Assembly: GCA_963786975.1 (NCBI GenBank)
Contig: CAWBBE010000001.1
Span: 496,001 to 560,000, forward strand
DNA: 64,000 bases
DNA from: Palsa-506 sp963786975
GTDB taxonomy: Bacteria > Actinomycetota > Actinomycetes > Streptosporangiales > Streptosporangiaceae
Direction: 5' to 3'
In this document: positions 1 through 8,526 of the stretch, piece by piece
Layout of the letters: each line of letters opens with the position of its first letter
Numbering within the stretch: position 1 is the stretch's first letter
The notes under the pieces: generated by a model
Told to the model about the DNA's origin: nothing
Databases searched by the model: none
Seen by the model: only the letters and a program-made list of their open reading frames with translations
Position numbers and translations under genes: made by a program

Positions 1-18
1 ATGATTTCCCCCGATCCG

Positions 19-30
19 GGGAAATTTCCC
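19..30. repeat. Palindromic motif GGGAAATTTCCC, copy 1
   Basis: A perfect 12-bp palindrome flanked by C/G-rich bases. A second perfect copy is at 51492-51503 and a one-mismatch copy (GGGAAAATTCCC) at 10841-10852. The latter two sit just upstream of ECF-type promoters. No gene is visible between the window edge and the end of the membrane gene at 182. The role is unknown; it could be an operator. Confidence 0.4.
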
Positions 31-181
31 GCGGTTGCGTGTTCAAGTCCCCCCTCGGACACTCTCGAATTGCCAATGCTGCGCGGGGTTGACGCGCGCC
101 TCGGCTCGAACAGTCCGGTCAGCTGGGCGATAGACCAGCCGGGGTCAGGATGACCCGCGGCCGGCTCGCTGATGCCGTGGC

Positions 182-1525
182 TTAGGCCAGGGAGACCACG
201 GGTTCGATGCTGTTGTCAGGGCTGCGGTCCGCGCCGCCGCCGGGCGGTGGCGGTACCGCGGGCGGATCGTCTCCGCGCGGGCGGCCGCCGCCCGGCGGCT
301 GGGCCGGGTCCGGAGTGGCGATCAACGCGGCGATGGATCCCACTCCGAGGCCGGCGAACGGGACAGCAAGCAGGAGCAGCAGGTAACCCGCAGCATTGCC
401 GCCAGCGCCCTGTTCCGCGGGCAGCGTGGCAGCGTGACTGAGGTGCGGGTACAGCCAGCCAAGCAGCTGGCTGTCGTGCGGTAGCAGGGCGATCGTGGCG
501 GTGCCCAGCAACACCGCGAGCATGGCGCCGGTCAGGCCTGCCACCAGCCCGGCGGCAACGCCTTGGCGTATTCTCGCCTCGCTTTCGGCCGCGCCGTCCG
601 TACCCGCCCGGTACAGCGCGAACGCCTTCCCCAGCCGAGCGCTGAACCCGGAAGCCGGGCCCGCCGCGGGCGGCAGTGCCTGGCCGGGCGTGAACCGGCG
701 CGCGGCCAGAACGCCGGCCACCGCCGGCGCAACGAGCACCGCGGTCCAGGCCAGTGCGGCCAAGGCGCCCTGGGGTACCGCCGGCAGCACCCGGCTCGCT
801 TGGTAACGGACCACCCCGAGCGGAAGGAACACGAACACCGCGATGCCGATCGGCAGGCCCGCGGCGATACCGCGGAGCAGGGTTCCCGTCGTGACCGGCG
901 ACCGCTGCGCGGTTGCCATGATCACGGCGGCCGTGAAGATGGCCATCATCAGCAGGAACAGCGCTTCTCCTGTCCACAGCAGGCCGCCCGCTCCTGGCCC
1001 CAGGATCTCTGGGCCGCGTATGCGCTCCACGGACACCTTGCCCAGCGTCAGCGCGAGAACCGCTGAGTAGCCTCCGGCCCGGACGAGCCGCTGCGCGCGT
1101 CCTGCGCGCGCAGGACCAACGAGCCGGCGCCCGGCTACCCAGAGGCCTGCCAGCAGCGCCACGGTCACTAGCAGGCTGACCCTGTTGGCCACCGTCACCC
1201 GGTTCACCGCTGACTGTGGCCAGCTCAAGCTGGCGATGCATCCGACCGCTACCGCGAAGGCGCAGATCGCGCCGGCCTTCCGCATGATCATCGACTCCCC
1301 CGACACCATTCGCAGTCCGCCACCCAGCCACGCCAGCCGCTGGCATCCGGCCGGCACATTCTCGGCTTCCGCGAGGATCGCCTCGGCCCATTCCGTGCGC
1401 CCGGCCGGCAGCAGCCGGGCGCACCAGCGCAGGACTGCAGCCGCCGGCCGGCTCAGCCGGTCCACCGGACCGCGTAGCCATGTCGCCGGACCAAAGGCTC
1501 GGCGCAGAGCGCCGCCAGGACGCAA
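182..1525 (-). CDS. Multi-pass membrane protein, N-terminus created by a deletion fusion
   Basis: An integral membrane protein with about nine hydrophobic segments. It starts with a soluble stretch (motif RTEWAEAILAEAENVPAG) typical of actinobacterial membrane proteins that follow a PadR regulator gene. No enzymatic motif is visible and the function is unknown. The tail after the last membrane segment is Pro/Arg/Gly-rich. The first 30 or so residues are probably not native: this frame overlaps the remnant of a PadR gene in another frame (1453-1560), so the reading frame appears to begin inside the deletion junction. The ancestral N-terminus probably lay in deleted DNA. Whether the product is made is uncertain, because an N-terminal start with its own ribosome site is not obvious. 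Confidence 0.6.
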   Translation of the reverse strand: MRPGGALRRAFGPATWLRGPVDRLSRPAAAVLRWCARLLPAGRTEWAEAILAEAENVPAGCQRLAWLGGGLRMVSGESMIMRKAGAICAFAVAVGCIASLSWPQSAVNRVTVANRVSLLVTVALLAGLWVAGRRLVGPARAGRAQRLVRAGGYSAVLALTLGKVSVERIRGPEILGPGAGGLLWTGEALFLLMMAIFTAAVIMATAQRSPVTTGTLLRGIAAGLPIGIAVFVFLPLGVVRYQASRVLPAVPQGALAALAWTAVLVAPAVAGVLAARRFTPGQALPPAAGPASGFSARLGKAFALYRAGTDGAAESEARIRQGVAAGLVAGLTGAMLAVLLGTATIALLPHDSQLLGWLYPHLSHAATLPAEQGAGGNAAGYLLLLLAVPFAGLGVGSIAALIATPDPAQPPGGGRPRGDDPPAVPPPPGGGADRSPDNSIEPVVSLA

Positions 1526-1560
1526 ATCGTCTGCGGCGAGAAGGCACGGCGTGCAGCCAT
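1453..1560 (-). pseudogene. PadR-family regulator, N-terminal remnant (35 codons)
   Basis: The reading frame begins MAARRAFSPQTICVLAALCA and continues EPLVRRHGYAV. This is the start of a PadR winged-helix domain (the family usually reads FSPQT-VLAAL-RHGYD/E). It then runs into unrelated residues and a stop after 35 codons, where a complete protein needs about 105-200. The recognition helix and wing are missing. PadR genes commonly lie directly upstream of membrane-protein genes like the one at 182-1525, so one deletion seems to have removed most of padR and the 5' end of its partner. Confidence 0.6.
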
Positions 1561-1570
1561 GGCGGCAACT

Positions 1571-1582
1571 CTACTTAGGTAG
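1571..1582. promoter_or_regulatory. Possible PadR operator, CTACTTAGGTAG
   Basis: An inverted repeat CTAC-TTAG-GTAG lies 11 bp upstream of the ATG of the PadR remnant, in an A/T-richer pocket. PadR regulators usually bind such dyads over their own promoter. The regulator gene is broken, so this would be a relic unless another regulator uses it. Confidence 0.35.
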
Positions 1583-1647
1583 CATTTGGCCGTCAACCGG
1601 GGACAGCCCAGCTGGAACGGATCGGGACAGCCGCGAGCGTGGCCTGG

Positions 1648-2819
1648 CTACCAGATACGGACCCGCGCCGCGGGCTCGAGCCACAGCTCGTCGGTAGCGC
1701 CGACATCAAACGCGGTGTAAAACTCGTCGAGGTTCCGCACGATCTGGTTGCAACGGAACTCGCCGGGGGAATGCCCATCCGCTCCCGGGCTCCGGGCGGG
1801 AAGTGCCGGCCGACGTAGGCCCGGCCGACAGCTTCCCCCATCGCCCGCTCGACCAGCGAGACACCCCGCTTCCAGCGCTCACGCAGCTGGGGGGTGCCGC
1901 TCAGGGCGCGGCCGTAAAAGTCGAAATCCTCCTGGACGAACGCCTCGGACAGGTACCCGGCAGCGCTGTGGATCACCTGCCAGCACAGCCAGTCCCGCCA
2001 CGCCGGAACGTGTTCGTCGGTGAGCAACGAGGCCAGCCCGGTGCCGAAGCTCGGCTGGCGGAGCACGATCTCGTCGAAGGCGCCAGCGGGCGGGTCCAGG
2101 GCCGCCAGCCACCCGCGCAGATCCGGCCCCTCAGACAACACACCGGTCCAGGTGAACAGGTTGTAAGTCTTCTCCCGGTCGCGGCTCGCGACGTTGTCCC
2201 AGTGGCACCCGGCCACCGCCGTCTCCAGCGCGATTACTCGCCTGGCGGCCCGGTCGGCGTCCGGCAACCCGGCCAGCTCGAACATGCGCTGCACGTGACC
2301 AGCGAACGCGTCGCGGATGCCAGCGAACCGCTCCTCCCGGTAGTAGCTCTCGTCCGGCAGCGAGATAGCGGCCTGCTCGAAAAACACCAGGTAACGCTGC
2401 GGGTTGCCAGGGTCGGTGTCAACAAAGAGCCGATACAGACCCCCGACTCCCAGCCGCTCCAGGCGCCCGAGCGTGTCCAGCAGCTCCGGAATGGAGCTGA
2501 CGGCCCGAGCCGCCGCGAGCGTCTGGCTGATGGGCTGCGAGCCGAGCAGCTCTGCCCGGTCCGCGTCCATGAAACTGGCATAAAGGTCGCCGAACTTCCG
2601 CTCCTCGCTGCCTTCTGATGCCGACGCGGCCGCTTCCACGATCTCGCGCACCGCGTTCTCAGCCTCTTCAGCCAGAATCCGGAACGCGCCGTCGCGCGTC
2701 CAGTCGGCGGGGATCTCGGTCCGCGCCAGCCACCGGCCGTTGACGTGCCGGAACAGGTCGTCTTGCGGGCGGATGCCGGGATCGAGCTCGTCGATGGGGA
2801 TACCGGATGGGAGCGTCAT
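1648..2819 (-). pseudogene. M13 (neprilysin-type) metallopeptidase with catalytic core deleted
   Basis: The 5' part encodes a clear M13 peptidase N-domain: the DDLFRHVNGRWL start, the DESYYREE region, the TYNLFTW region and, near the end, GRAYVGRHFPP. It runs in frame to about 1775. The last 40 or so codons, in a different frame, read HSPGEFRCNQIVRN and end ELWLEPAARVRIW, which is the conserved M13 C-terminus with the usual terminal Trp. Everything between is absent, including the zinc motif HExxH, NAYY and the ExxxD ligand region; family members are about 650 residues. At the junction (about 1774-1783) both sides can be read through the same GCGGATG, suggesting microhomology. Continuing in the first frame would give a 419-residue product with a nonsense tail. 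The start chosen is MTLPSGIPI; an upstream ATG at 2852 is less likely. Confidence 0.85.
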
Positions 2820-3062
2820 GCGCTCTAGCGTAGGACCAGCCGCGGCCAGCACGCCGCACCAGCTCAGCGCTGATGGCGGGCATGTACGTAACTGACGACT
2901 CGCCCTCGGGACACCTCGTGATCATGCTCTGACCAGCTAATTTCTCACTTGATACCAGGGAACATAGACGACGGGTTTCATCACCGTCACGATGAAGCTG
3001 TGCTCGGCGTCCGGCATGCTCCGCGGCGGCGCAGCGGACGCGCATAGATTAAGGATGGCGTG

Positions 3063-3206
3063 ATGAGCGACGACCGTGACCACACCATCGCCACCGCCAC
3101 GGTGACAAGTGAGGAAACGCGGGAACCGGGATCCGCGCCACCACCGGGGCGGCCTGGCCGGCGGCGACGCACGCGACGGAGCGGCCCGAGCAGTGGGGTG
3201 TGCTGA
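3063..3206 (+). CDS. Small Arg/Pro-rich ORF (47 aa), uncertain
   Basis: The frame starts MSDDRDHTIATATV with an AAGGA-like site 6 bp upstream and ends four bases before the flavoprotein ATG. The first half is acidic/hydroxylic and the second half very Arg-rich. It may be a leader peptide coupled to the downstream gene, the remnant of an N-terminus from a lost gene, or chance. No family is recognised. Confidence 0.25.
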   Translation: MSDDRDHTIATATVTSEETREPGSAPPPGRPGRRRRTRRSGPSSGVC

Positions 3207-3210
3207 TCCG

Positions 3211-4614
3211 ATGACCGAGCGGATCGTCGTCATCGGGGCGGACGCAGCCGGGATGAGCGCAGCCTCGCAGGCCAAGCGAATCGCAGGCGACGCGGTCGAG
3301 ATCGTCGCGTTCGAGCGCGGAGCGTACAGTTCCTACTCTGCCTGTGGCATCCCGTACTGGGTAGCCGGCGACGTCGACGGGCCGGAGCGTCTGGTCGCCC
3401 GTTCGCCGGACGGACACCGGCGCAACGGCATCGACCTTCGGATGCGAACCGAGGTGGAGAGGATCGACCTCGCGGCCGGACGGGTGCTCGCTCATGATCT
3501 TGCCGCCGGGCGGTCGTGCTGGGAAGGCTTCGACGCTCTCGTCATCGCGACCGGCGCGGTCCCGGTGCGACCGCCGCTGCCAGGCGTGGACGCGGTCGGC
3601 GTATTCGGCGTGCAGACTCTCGACAACGGTACCGCGCTCCTGGCGGATCTGCACCGCGCGCAGCCGCGGCGGGCCGTGGTGGTCGGCGGGGGCTATATCG
3701 GCGTGGAGATGGCCGAGGCACTCGTGCGGCGCGGGGTCGCCGTCACCGTCGTCGATCAGGCCGCGCAGCCGATGACCACGCTCGACCCGGACATGGGTGC
3801 GGCGGTAAACCGGGCTATGCAGGATATCGGCATCGATGTGCGCACCGGCACTGCCGTCATCGGATTCGAGACCGGCAGCAATCACCGGATCCGCTCGGTG
3901 CTGACCGCCGACGGCTCAATCCCGGCCGACGTCGTAGTCCTCGGCCTCGGGGTGCGGCCGAACACCGCGCTCGCACAAGATGCCGGCCTGGCGCTGGGCG
4001 ATCACGGCGGCCTGCGCACCAACATGCAGATGCAGGTTCTCGGCCACGACCATATCTGGGCGGGCGGCGACTGCGTGGAGGTCCTCAACCTGGTCTCTGG
4101 TCAGTACCAACATGTGGCGCTCGGCACCCACGCCAACAAGCAAGGCCGGGTCATCGGGCACAATCTGGCCGGCTCCTACGCCACATTTCCCGGGGTGGTC
4201 GGCACGGCGATGAGCAAGGTGTGCCATCTGGAGATTGCCCGGACCGGGCTGCGCGAGCGCGACGCCACCCGCGCCGGGTTCGAATACGTGACCGTAACCG
4301 TGCGGTCCACTACGAAGGCCGGCTATTTCCCGGGCACACAGCGGATGAACGTCAAGATGACCGCCGAACGCCGCACCGGACGTCTGCTGGGAGTGCAAAT
4401 CGTCGGCCAGGAGGGATCGGCCAAGCGGATCGACACGGCTGCGACGGCGCTATGGAACCGGATGACGGTAGAAGAGATGGCCGCCCTGGACCTCGGGTAC
4501 GCTCCGCCGTTCGCGCCGGTGTGGGATCCGATTCTCGTGGCGGCACGGCAGGCCGCCGGGGCCGTGCGCCAGGTCGGCGCCGACCGGCGACGACGCGCTT
4601 TCGACACGCGGTGA
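3211..4614 (+). CDS. FAD-dependent disulfide oxidoreductase, CoA-disulfide reductase/NADH oxidase type
   Basis: A 467-residue pyridine-nucleotide-disulfide oxidoreductase. The N-terminal FAD fold begins IVVIGADAAGMSAA. The single redox Cys (about residue 45) is in SACGIPYW, the signature of the CoA-disulfide reductase/NADH oxidase/NADH peroxidase branch that uses one Cys rather than a CxxxxC pair. A second Rossmann motif (VVVGGGYIGVEMAEAL, about residue 150) binds NAD(P)H. A third FAD motif is in HIWAGGDCVEV, and the C-terminal dimer domain follows. The likely reaction is NAD(P)H-dependent reduction of CoA or low-molecular-weight disulfides, or of oxygen to water; these cannot be separated by sequence. 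The start ATG at 3211 leaves the glycine motif near residue 9, as in homologs. The gene looks intact and monocistronic. Confidence 0.85.
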   Translation: MTERIVVIGADAAGMSAASQAKRIAGDAVEIVAFERGAYSSYSACGIPYWVAGDVDGPERLVARSPDGHRRNGIDLRMRTEVERIDLAAGRVLAHDLAAGRSCWEGFDALVIATGAVPVRPPLPGVDAVGVFGVQTLDNGTALLADLHRAQPRRAVVVGGGYIGVEMAEALVRRGVAVTVVDQAAQPMTTLDPDMGAAVNRAMQDIGIDVRTGTAVIGFETGSNHRIRSVLTADGSIPADVVVLGLGVRPNTALAQDAGLALGDHGGLRTNMQMQVLGHDHIWAGGDCVEVLNLVSGQYQHVALGTHANKQGRVIGHNLAGSYATFPGVVGTAMSKVCHLEIARTGLRERDATRAGFEYVTVTVRSTTKAGYFPGTQRMNVKMTAERRTGRLLGVQIVGQEGSAKRIDTAATALWNRMTVEEMAALDLGYAPPFAPVWDPILVAARQAAGAVRQVGADRRRRAFDTR

Positions 4615-4639
4615 ACCAGGCGCCTGGACCGGGGCCGGC

Positions 4640-4781
4640 CTGAACCGGGATGCGCGCCACCGGCTGCGCCGGATCGAGCGTCTTACCGGCCGCTCGCCGC
4701 AGACCCAGATCGTCAGCGGAACCATTCATCGCCCTGGAGACGCTGCGCAGGCTGCCCGAGCCGGCCGGTGGCTACGTCTGA
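4640..4781 (+). pseudogene. Remnant of a PucR/CdaR-type regulator C-terminus
   Basis: A short stretch reads NRDARHRLRRIERLTGRSP in one frame. It then continues in another frame as FIALETLRRLPEPAGGYV before a TGA. The first segment resembles the C-terminal helix-turn-helix of PucR/CdaR regulators (HRNT-RYRLRRIEELTG), and the second resembles the tail of such proteins. The two pieces are out of frame and nothing upstream matches the family, so this looks like a decayed 3' end. The call rests on motif resemblance only. Confidence 0.4.
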
Positions 4782-4792
4782 AGCGGATCGCA

Positions 4793-5998
4793 TCAGGCGA
4801 AGGCGCTCTGCCCGGTGATGTCGCGGCCGACGATGAGCGTCTGGATCTCCGCGGTGCCCTCGTAGGTGACGAGCGCCTCCATGTCGCACAGGTGGCGCAT
4901 CACGTGGAATTCCAGCAGGATCCCGTTACCGCCGAGGACGTCGCGGGCCAGGTGGCACACGTGACGGGCCTCGACCGTGCAGAAGCACTTGGCCAGGGAG
5001 GCCATCGTGTCGCTCATCTTGCCGTCGTCGATCAGCCGCCCGAGGCGGATGCAGTAGAGCTGCATGGCGGTGACCTGGCCGAGCATCTTGACGAGCATCG
5101 ACTGGATCATCTGGTTCTTCGCGATCGCCCGGCCGAACTGAGTCCGCCGCTGAGCGTAGTTGAGGGCGATGTCGTAGGCGGCGACCGCGTGTCCGGCCGA
5201 TCCCCAGGCAACCGTGTTGCGGGTGCCCTTGAGCACCCTGGCGACGTCGGCGAACGAGTTGCAGTTCTGCAGCCGGGCATCTTCGGAGACGCGGCAGTTG
5301 GTCAGGTTGATGTCCGCGTTCTGCACCAGCCGCAGCGAGACCTTGCCCTCGATCTTGGAAGCGGCGTAGCCGGGGTTGTCTTTCTCCACGACGAACGCCT
5401 TGACCTGCCCGTCGTCCGTGTCACGGGCGAAGACGACGATCACGTCGCACCACACGGCGTTGCCGGGCCAGCGCTTACGTCCGTTGATCACCCACTCGCT
5501 ACCGTCGCGCCGGGCGGTGGCCTCGAGGATGACCGCGTCGGACCCGTGATCGGGCTCGGTGAGCGCGAACGCCCCGATCTTCTCCAGCCTGGCCATCGGC
5601 GGTAGCCAGCGCTGCCTCTGCTCCTCCGAGCCAAGCAGGTAGATCGACTGCATCGCCAGCCCGACGTGCACGGCGAAGAACGTCGCGATGCTGCCGTCAA
5701 CACGGCTGAGCTCATAGGCCAGCAATCCCGCGCCGACGGCCGACATCGGCGTGGTGCCGTAGCCCACCATGGTGTCGCCGACGATGTTCAGCTCGGCGAG
5801 CCTGGGCACCAGCTCGAACGGGAACTCGCCCCGCTCCCAGTACGGGTTGACGACCGGCAGTATCTCGGTTTCGCCGAACTTCCGCACCTTGTACATCAGC
5901 TCCAGCTCATCTTCGGTGAGCTGTTCTTTCATCAAGAAGTAATCGGTCTCACGGGCCAGCCCGATGTCCTGCGCCAGCGCGGTGACTGCTGTCGTCAT
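4793..5998 (-). CDS. Acyl-CoA dehydrogenase (glutaryl-CoA dehydrogenase-like subfamily)
   Basis: A 401-residue flavoprotein of the acyl-CoA dehydrogenase family. It has the N-terminal helical domain, the beta-domain with the FALTEPDHGSDA signature, and the C-terminal helical domain with RRTQFGRAI and LGGNGILLEF. The catalytic base is the Glu (about residue 380) in VTYEGTAEIQ, the position used by short-chain and glutaryl-CoA-type enzymes. It oxidises an acyl-CoA to the 2-enoyl-CoA and passes electrons to ETF. The start ATG at 5998 follows a strong GGAGGG site 7 bp upstream; the longer frame to 6106 is unlikely. The neighbouring CoA-transferase on the same strand, 134 bp away, suggests joint use in acyl-CoA or organic-acid breakdown. 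Confidence 0.88.
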   Translation of the reverse strand: MTTAVTALAQDIGLARETDYFLMKEQLTEDELELMYKVRKFGETEILPVVNPYWERGEFPFELVPRLAELNIVGDTMVGYGTTPMSAVGAGLLAYELSRVDGSIATFFAVHVGLAMQSIYLLGSEEQRQRWLPPMARLEKIGAFALTEPDHGSDAVILEATARRDGSEWVINGRKRWPGNAVWCDVIVVFARDTDDGQVKAFVVEKDNPGYAASKIEGKVSLRLVQNADINLTNCRVSEDARLQNCNSFADVARVLKGTRNTVAWGSAGHAVAAYDIALNYAQRRTQFGRAIAKNQMIQSMLVKMLGQVTAMQLYCIRLGRLIDDGKMSDTMASLAKCFCTVEARHVCHLARDVLGGNGILLEFHVMRHLCDMEALVTYEGTAEIQTLIVGRDITGQSAFA

Positions 5999-6131
5999 GG
6001 CCAAGCCCTCCTGTCGAGCCAGTCGACGGCAACGTAACGCGGCCAGATCGCCTTGTCGAGCTGCCAGGCCGATGAACGACCGGCCAGCCGAGGGTATGCG
6101 GCACATCCACCGCGTCGCCGGGGGACCTCAG

Positions 6132-8138
6132 TTACTCCTGGCGTAGCAGGGTGGTGCGTACGGCGCCTGCAGCTTCGTCTTCGGATTCGTAGATGTGCGG
6201 CGCGACGCCGCGTGATTCGAGCGCGCTGCCGAGCTTGGCGCGCATGAACGCGCTGGTGGTAAAGCGGGTGACGCCGTGGAAGTAGGTGTCGTCCATTTCC
6301 TGCACGGCGTCGAGGTAGCCGTCTTCGAGGTCGCCGTCGAGTTCGAAGCCATCGTAGTTGACCACGGCGTAGACCTTGTGGCCGAGCGGCCCGCAGATCT
6401 CCCTGATCTTCGCTACGACTTCCTCGATCACCTCCATCGACTTGACCTGGAGATCTTCGAAGTTCAGGTACAAGATGTTGTGCTCGTCATCGTAGGTGAA
6501 CCGCGCGTCGAGGGGCAGCCGCAGCATGTCCTCCCGGAGGCCCATCGGGTCGGACCGGAAGATACGGCGGTCCATCTCGCGCGGCTTGGCCACGATCGGC
6601 TTGAACGCCATCTTGGCCAGGATGTCGCGTTCGATGTCGATGCCGGGAGCGACCTCGATCAGCTCCAGGCCTTTGGTTGTGCGCCGGAATACGCACCGCT
6701 CGGTGATGTAAAGGACATCCTTTCCCTGGCGCGCCGCGTACTGCCCGGAGAATGTCCGGTGCTCGACCTCGTCGACGAACTTCTGGTACTGCCCGTCGCG
6801 CTCGATCAGCAGCTTGCCCTCGACGACCGAGACCTGCAGGTCGCCCGCGGCGAAGGTGCCGAGGAACAACACCTTCTTCGCGTTCTGGCTGATGTCGATG
6901 AAGCCGCCCGCGCCGGCCAGCCGCGGGCCGAACCTGGATACGTTGACGTTGCCTTCCCGGTCGGCTTGCGCGAGCCCGAGGAACGCCGCGTCCAGACCGC
7001 CGCCGTCGTAGAAGTCGAACTGATAGGGCATGTCGATGATCGCCTGTGCGTTGGTGGCCGCACCGAAGTCGCCACCGCCGGCCGGGATTCCGCCGATGGC
7101 GCCAGGCTCGGCGGTCAGCGTCATCAGGTCGGCGATCTTCTCCTCGGCGGCCACGGAGGCGACCCCTTCGGGGATGCCGAAGCCGAGGTTCACCACGCTG
7201 TTCGGCCGCAGCTCCATGGCGGCGCGCCGGGCGATGATCTTGCGAGGGCTCAGCGGCATCGGCGTGAGCGATGTCAGCGGGACCCGGACCTCGGCTGCCA
7301 GGGCCGGGTTGTAGGGGCTGCCAAAGGTCTGCGGGTGGTTTCCCGGCTCCGTGGCCACGACGATGCAATCGACTAGCGCGCCGGGTATCTTTACCTGGCG
7401 CGGGTTCAGGCTGTTCAGCTCGGCGAGCCGCTCCACCTGCGCGATCACCAGCCCCCCGGAGTTGTGCGCCGCCATCGCCACCGACAGCGTGTCGCAGGTC
7501 AGCGCCTCCCGCTCCATCGTGATGTTGCCGGCCGGGTCGGCGGTGGTGCCGCGGACGATCGCGACATTGACCGGGAACGCCTTGTAGAACAGGTACTCCT
7601 CGCCGCCGATCTCCACCAGCTCGACCAGATCCTCGGTCGTCATCTCATTCAGCTTGCCGCCGCCGAAACGCGGATCGGCGAACGTGCCGAGCCCGACCCG
7701 GGACAGGTGGCCGGGTTTGCCCGCGGCGATATCCCGGTACAGGTGCGACATCGGGCCGAGCGGCATGTTATAGCCCTCGGTCTGGTTGCCGGCGACGAGC
7801 TGGTACAACGCAGGTACGCCGGACCAGTGCCCGCCGATGATCCGCTTGACCAGGCCGGGCCGGGCCAGCCGGTTGGCGCCACCGGATGCCCAGTCGCCTG
7901 GGCTGACGCAGAACACCAGGGTCAGATCGCGAGGCCTGCCGAAGGCTGCCGACTCCTCGTCGGTGGCCTCGAACAGCGCGCCCAGCTCGTGAATGACCTC
8001 AAGGGCGAGGCCAATTTCGAAGAACCCGCCGATGGCGACCGTGTCGCCGATGCGGATAAGCTGCACGGCCTCCCTGGCCGACACGACCTTGCCCGTCGAA
8101 CCAGACCGGGCAGTCGGGACAATGGACCTGATGCTCAT
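6132..8138 (-). CDS. Acyl-CoA:acetate/3-ketoacid CoA-transferase with C-terminal extension
   Basis: A 668-residue family I CoA-transferase with both halves fused, as in propionate CoA-transferase. Domain 1 (about 18-290) has GDTVAIGGFFE. Domain 2 (about 300-525) carries the catalytic Glu (about 344) in LTAEPGAIGGIPAGGG, which forms the glutamyl-CoA thioester. It would move CoA between short acyl-CoAs and free acids. Unlike the roughly 520-residue canonical enzymes, it has about 130 extra residues at the C-terminus, an acidic alpha/beta segment (around LYLNFEDLQVKSMEVIEEVV and VYAVVNYDGFEL) that recalls a STAS/SpoIIAA-like fold. A GGGAGCG ribosome site precedes the ATG. The acyl-CoA dehydrogenase follows on the same strand, so the two may form a catabolic unit. 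Confidence 0.87.
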   Translation of the reverse strand: MSIRSIVPTARSGSTGKVVSAREAVQLIRIGDTVAIGGFFEIGLALEVIHELGALFEATDEESAAFGRPRDLTLVFCVSPGDWASGGANRLARPGLVKRIIGGHWSGVPALYQLVAGNQTEGYNMPLGPMSHLYRDIAAGKPGHLSRVGLGTFADPRFGGGKLNEMTTEDLVELVEIGGEEYLFYKAFPVNVAIVRGTTADPAGNITMEREALTCDTLSVAMAAHNSGGLVIAQVERLAELNSLNPRQVKIPGALVDCIVVATEPGNHPQTFGSPYNPALAAEVRVPLTSLTPMPLSPRKIIARRAAMELRPNSVVNLGFGIPEGVASVAAEEKIADLMTLTAEPGAIGGIPAGGGDFGAATNAQAIIDMPYQFDFYDGGGLDAAFLGLAQADREGNVNVSRFGPRLAGAGGFIDISQNAKKVLFLGTFAAGDLQVSVVEGKLLIERDGQYQKFVDEVEHRTFSGQYAARQGKDVLYITERCVFRRTTKGLELIEVAPGIDIERDILAKMAFKPIVAKPREMDRRIFRSDPMGLREDMLRLPLDARFTYDDEHNILYLNFEDLQVKSMEVIEEVVAKIREICGPLGHKVYAVVNYDGFELDGDLEDGYLDAVQEMDDTYFHGVTRFTTSAFMRAKLGSALESRGVAPHIYESEDEAAGAVRTTLLRQE

Positions 8139-8349
8139 CGGACCGCGCTCCCTTGGTAATTGGCGGCGCTACCGGTGGATGACGACCGTCTCGATAACGC
8201 AGGCCGGCCGATCCGACCCTCGAGCTCGACGAGAACCCCAACGCGTGCCCGGTGCTGGAAGGGTGTGTTCGCTCTGACAATGCTCTCCCTGGTGGGTGCC
8301 CGTCGATAGCTGGTACGACAGCATGCCTGCTGGCCGCCTGGCTGCCGCT

Positions 8350-8526
8350 GATCAGGCGCAGGCCGAGTACCAGCCGGGGCACCCGCTGGCGATAGCGCGG
8401 GTAGTCGTCAGGGAACTCGGCCAGCATGAACCGTTCCTCGAGCCAGGTCGCCGCGAACGCAGACCAGCACACGGCGATGCTGATCCCGGCCAGCAGGTTC
8501 AACTGGTGCGTCGTCATGTCGGTCAC
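8350..8526 (-). pseudogene. Isoprenylcysteine methyltransferase-type protein, internally deleted remnant
   Basis: The frame begins with a GTGA overlap on the DUF2178 gene and encodes one N-terminal membrane helix (MTTHQLNLLAGISIAVCWSA). It then jumps directly to LEERFMLAEFPDDYPRYRQR-VPRLV, the conserved C-terminus of ICMT-like membrane methyltransferases. The middle (about 130 residues, including the other helices and the cofactor site) is missing. The frame then stays open without a family stop and runs into the next gene's 5' end. The XRE-DUF2178-ICMT order suggests this was the third gene of the operon. Confidence 0.55.

Noticed and set aside
36..66. TTCAAGTCC followed by CTCGGACAC looks like the T-arm and acceptor 3' end of a tRNA
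   Set aside because: The T-stem bases do not pair (GCGTG versus CCCCC), and no anticodon or D arm fits upstream. The window starts too close to judge further.
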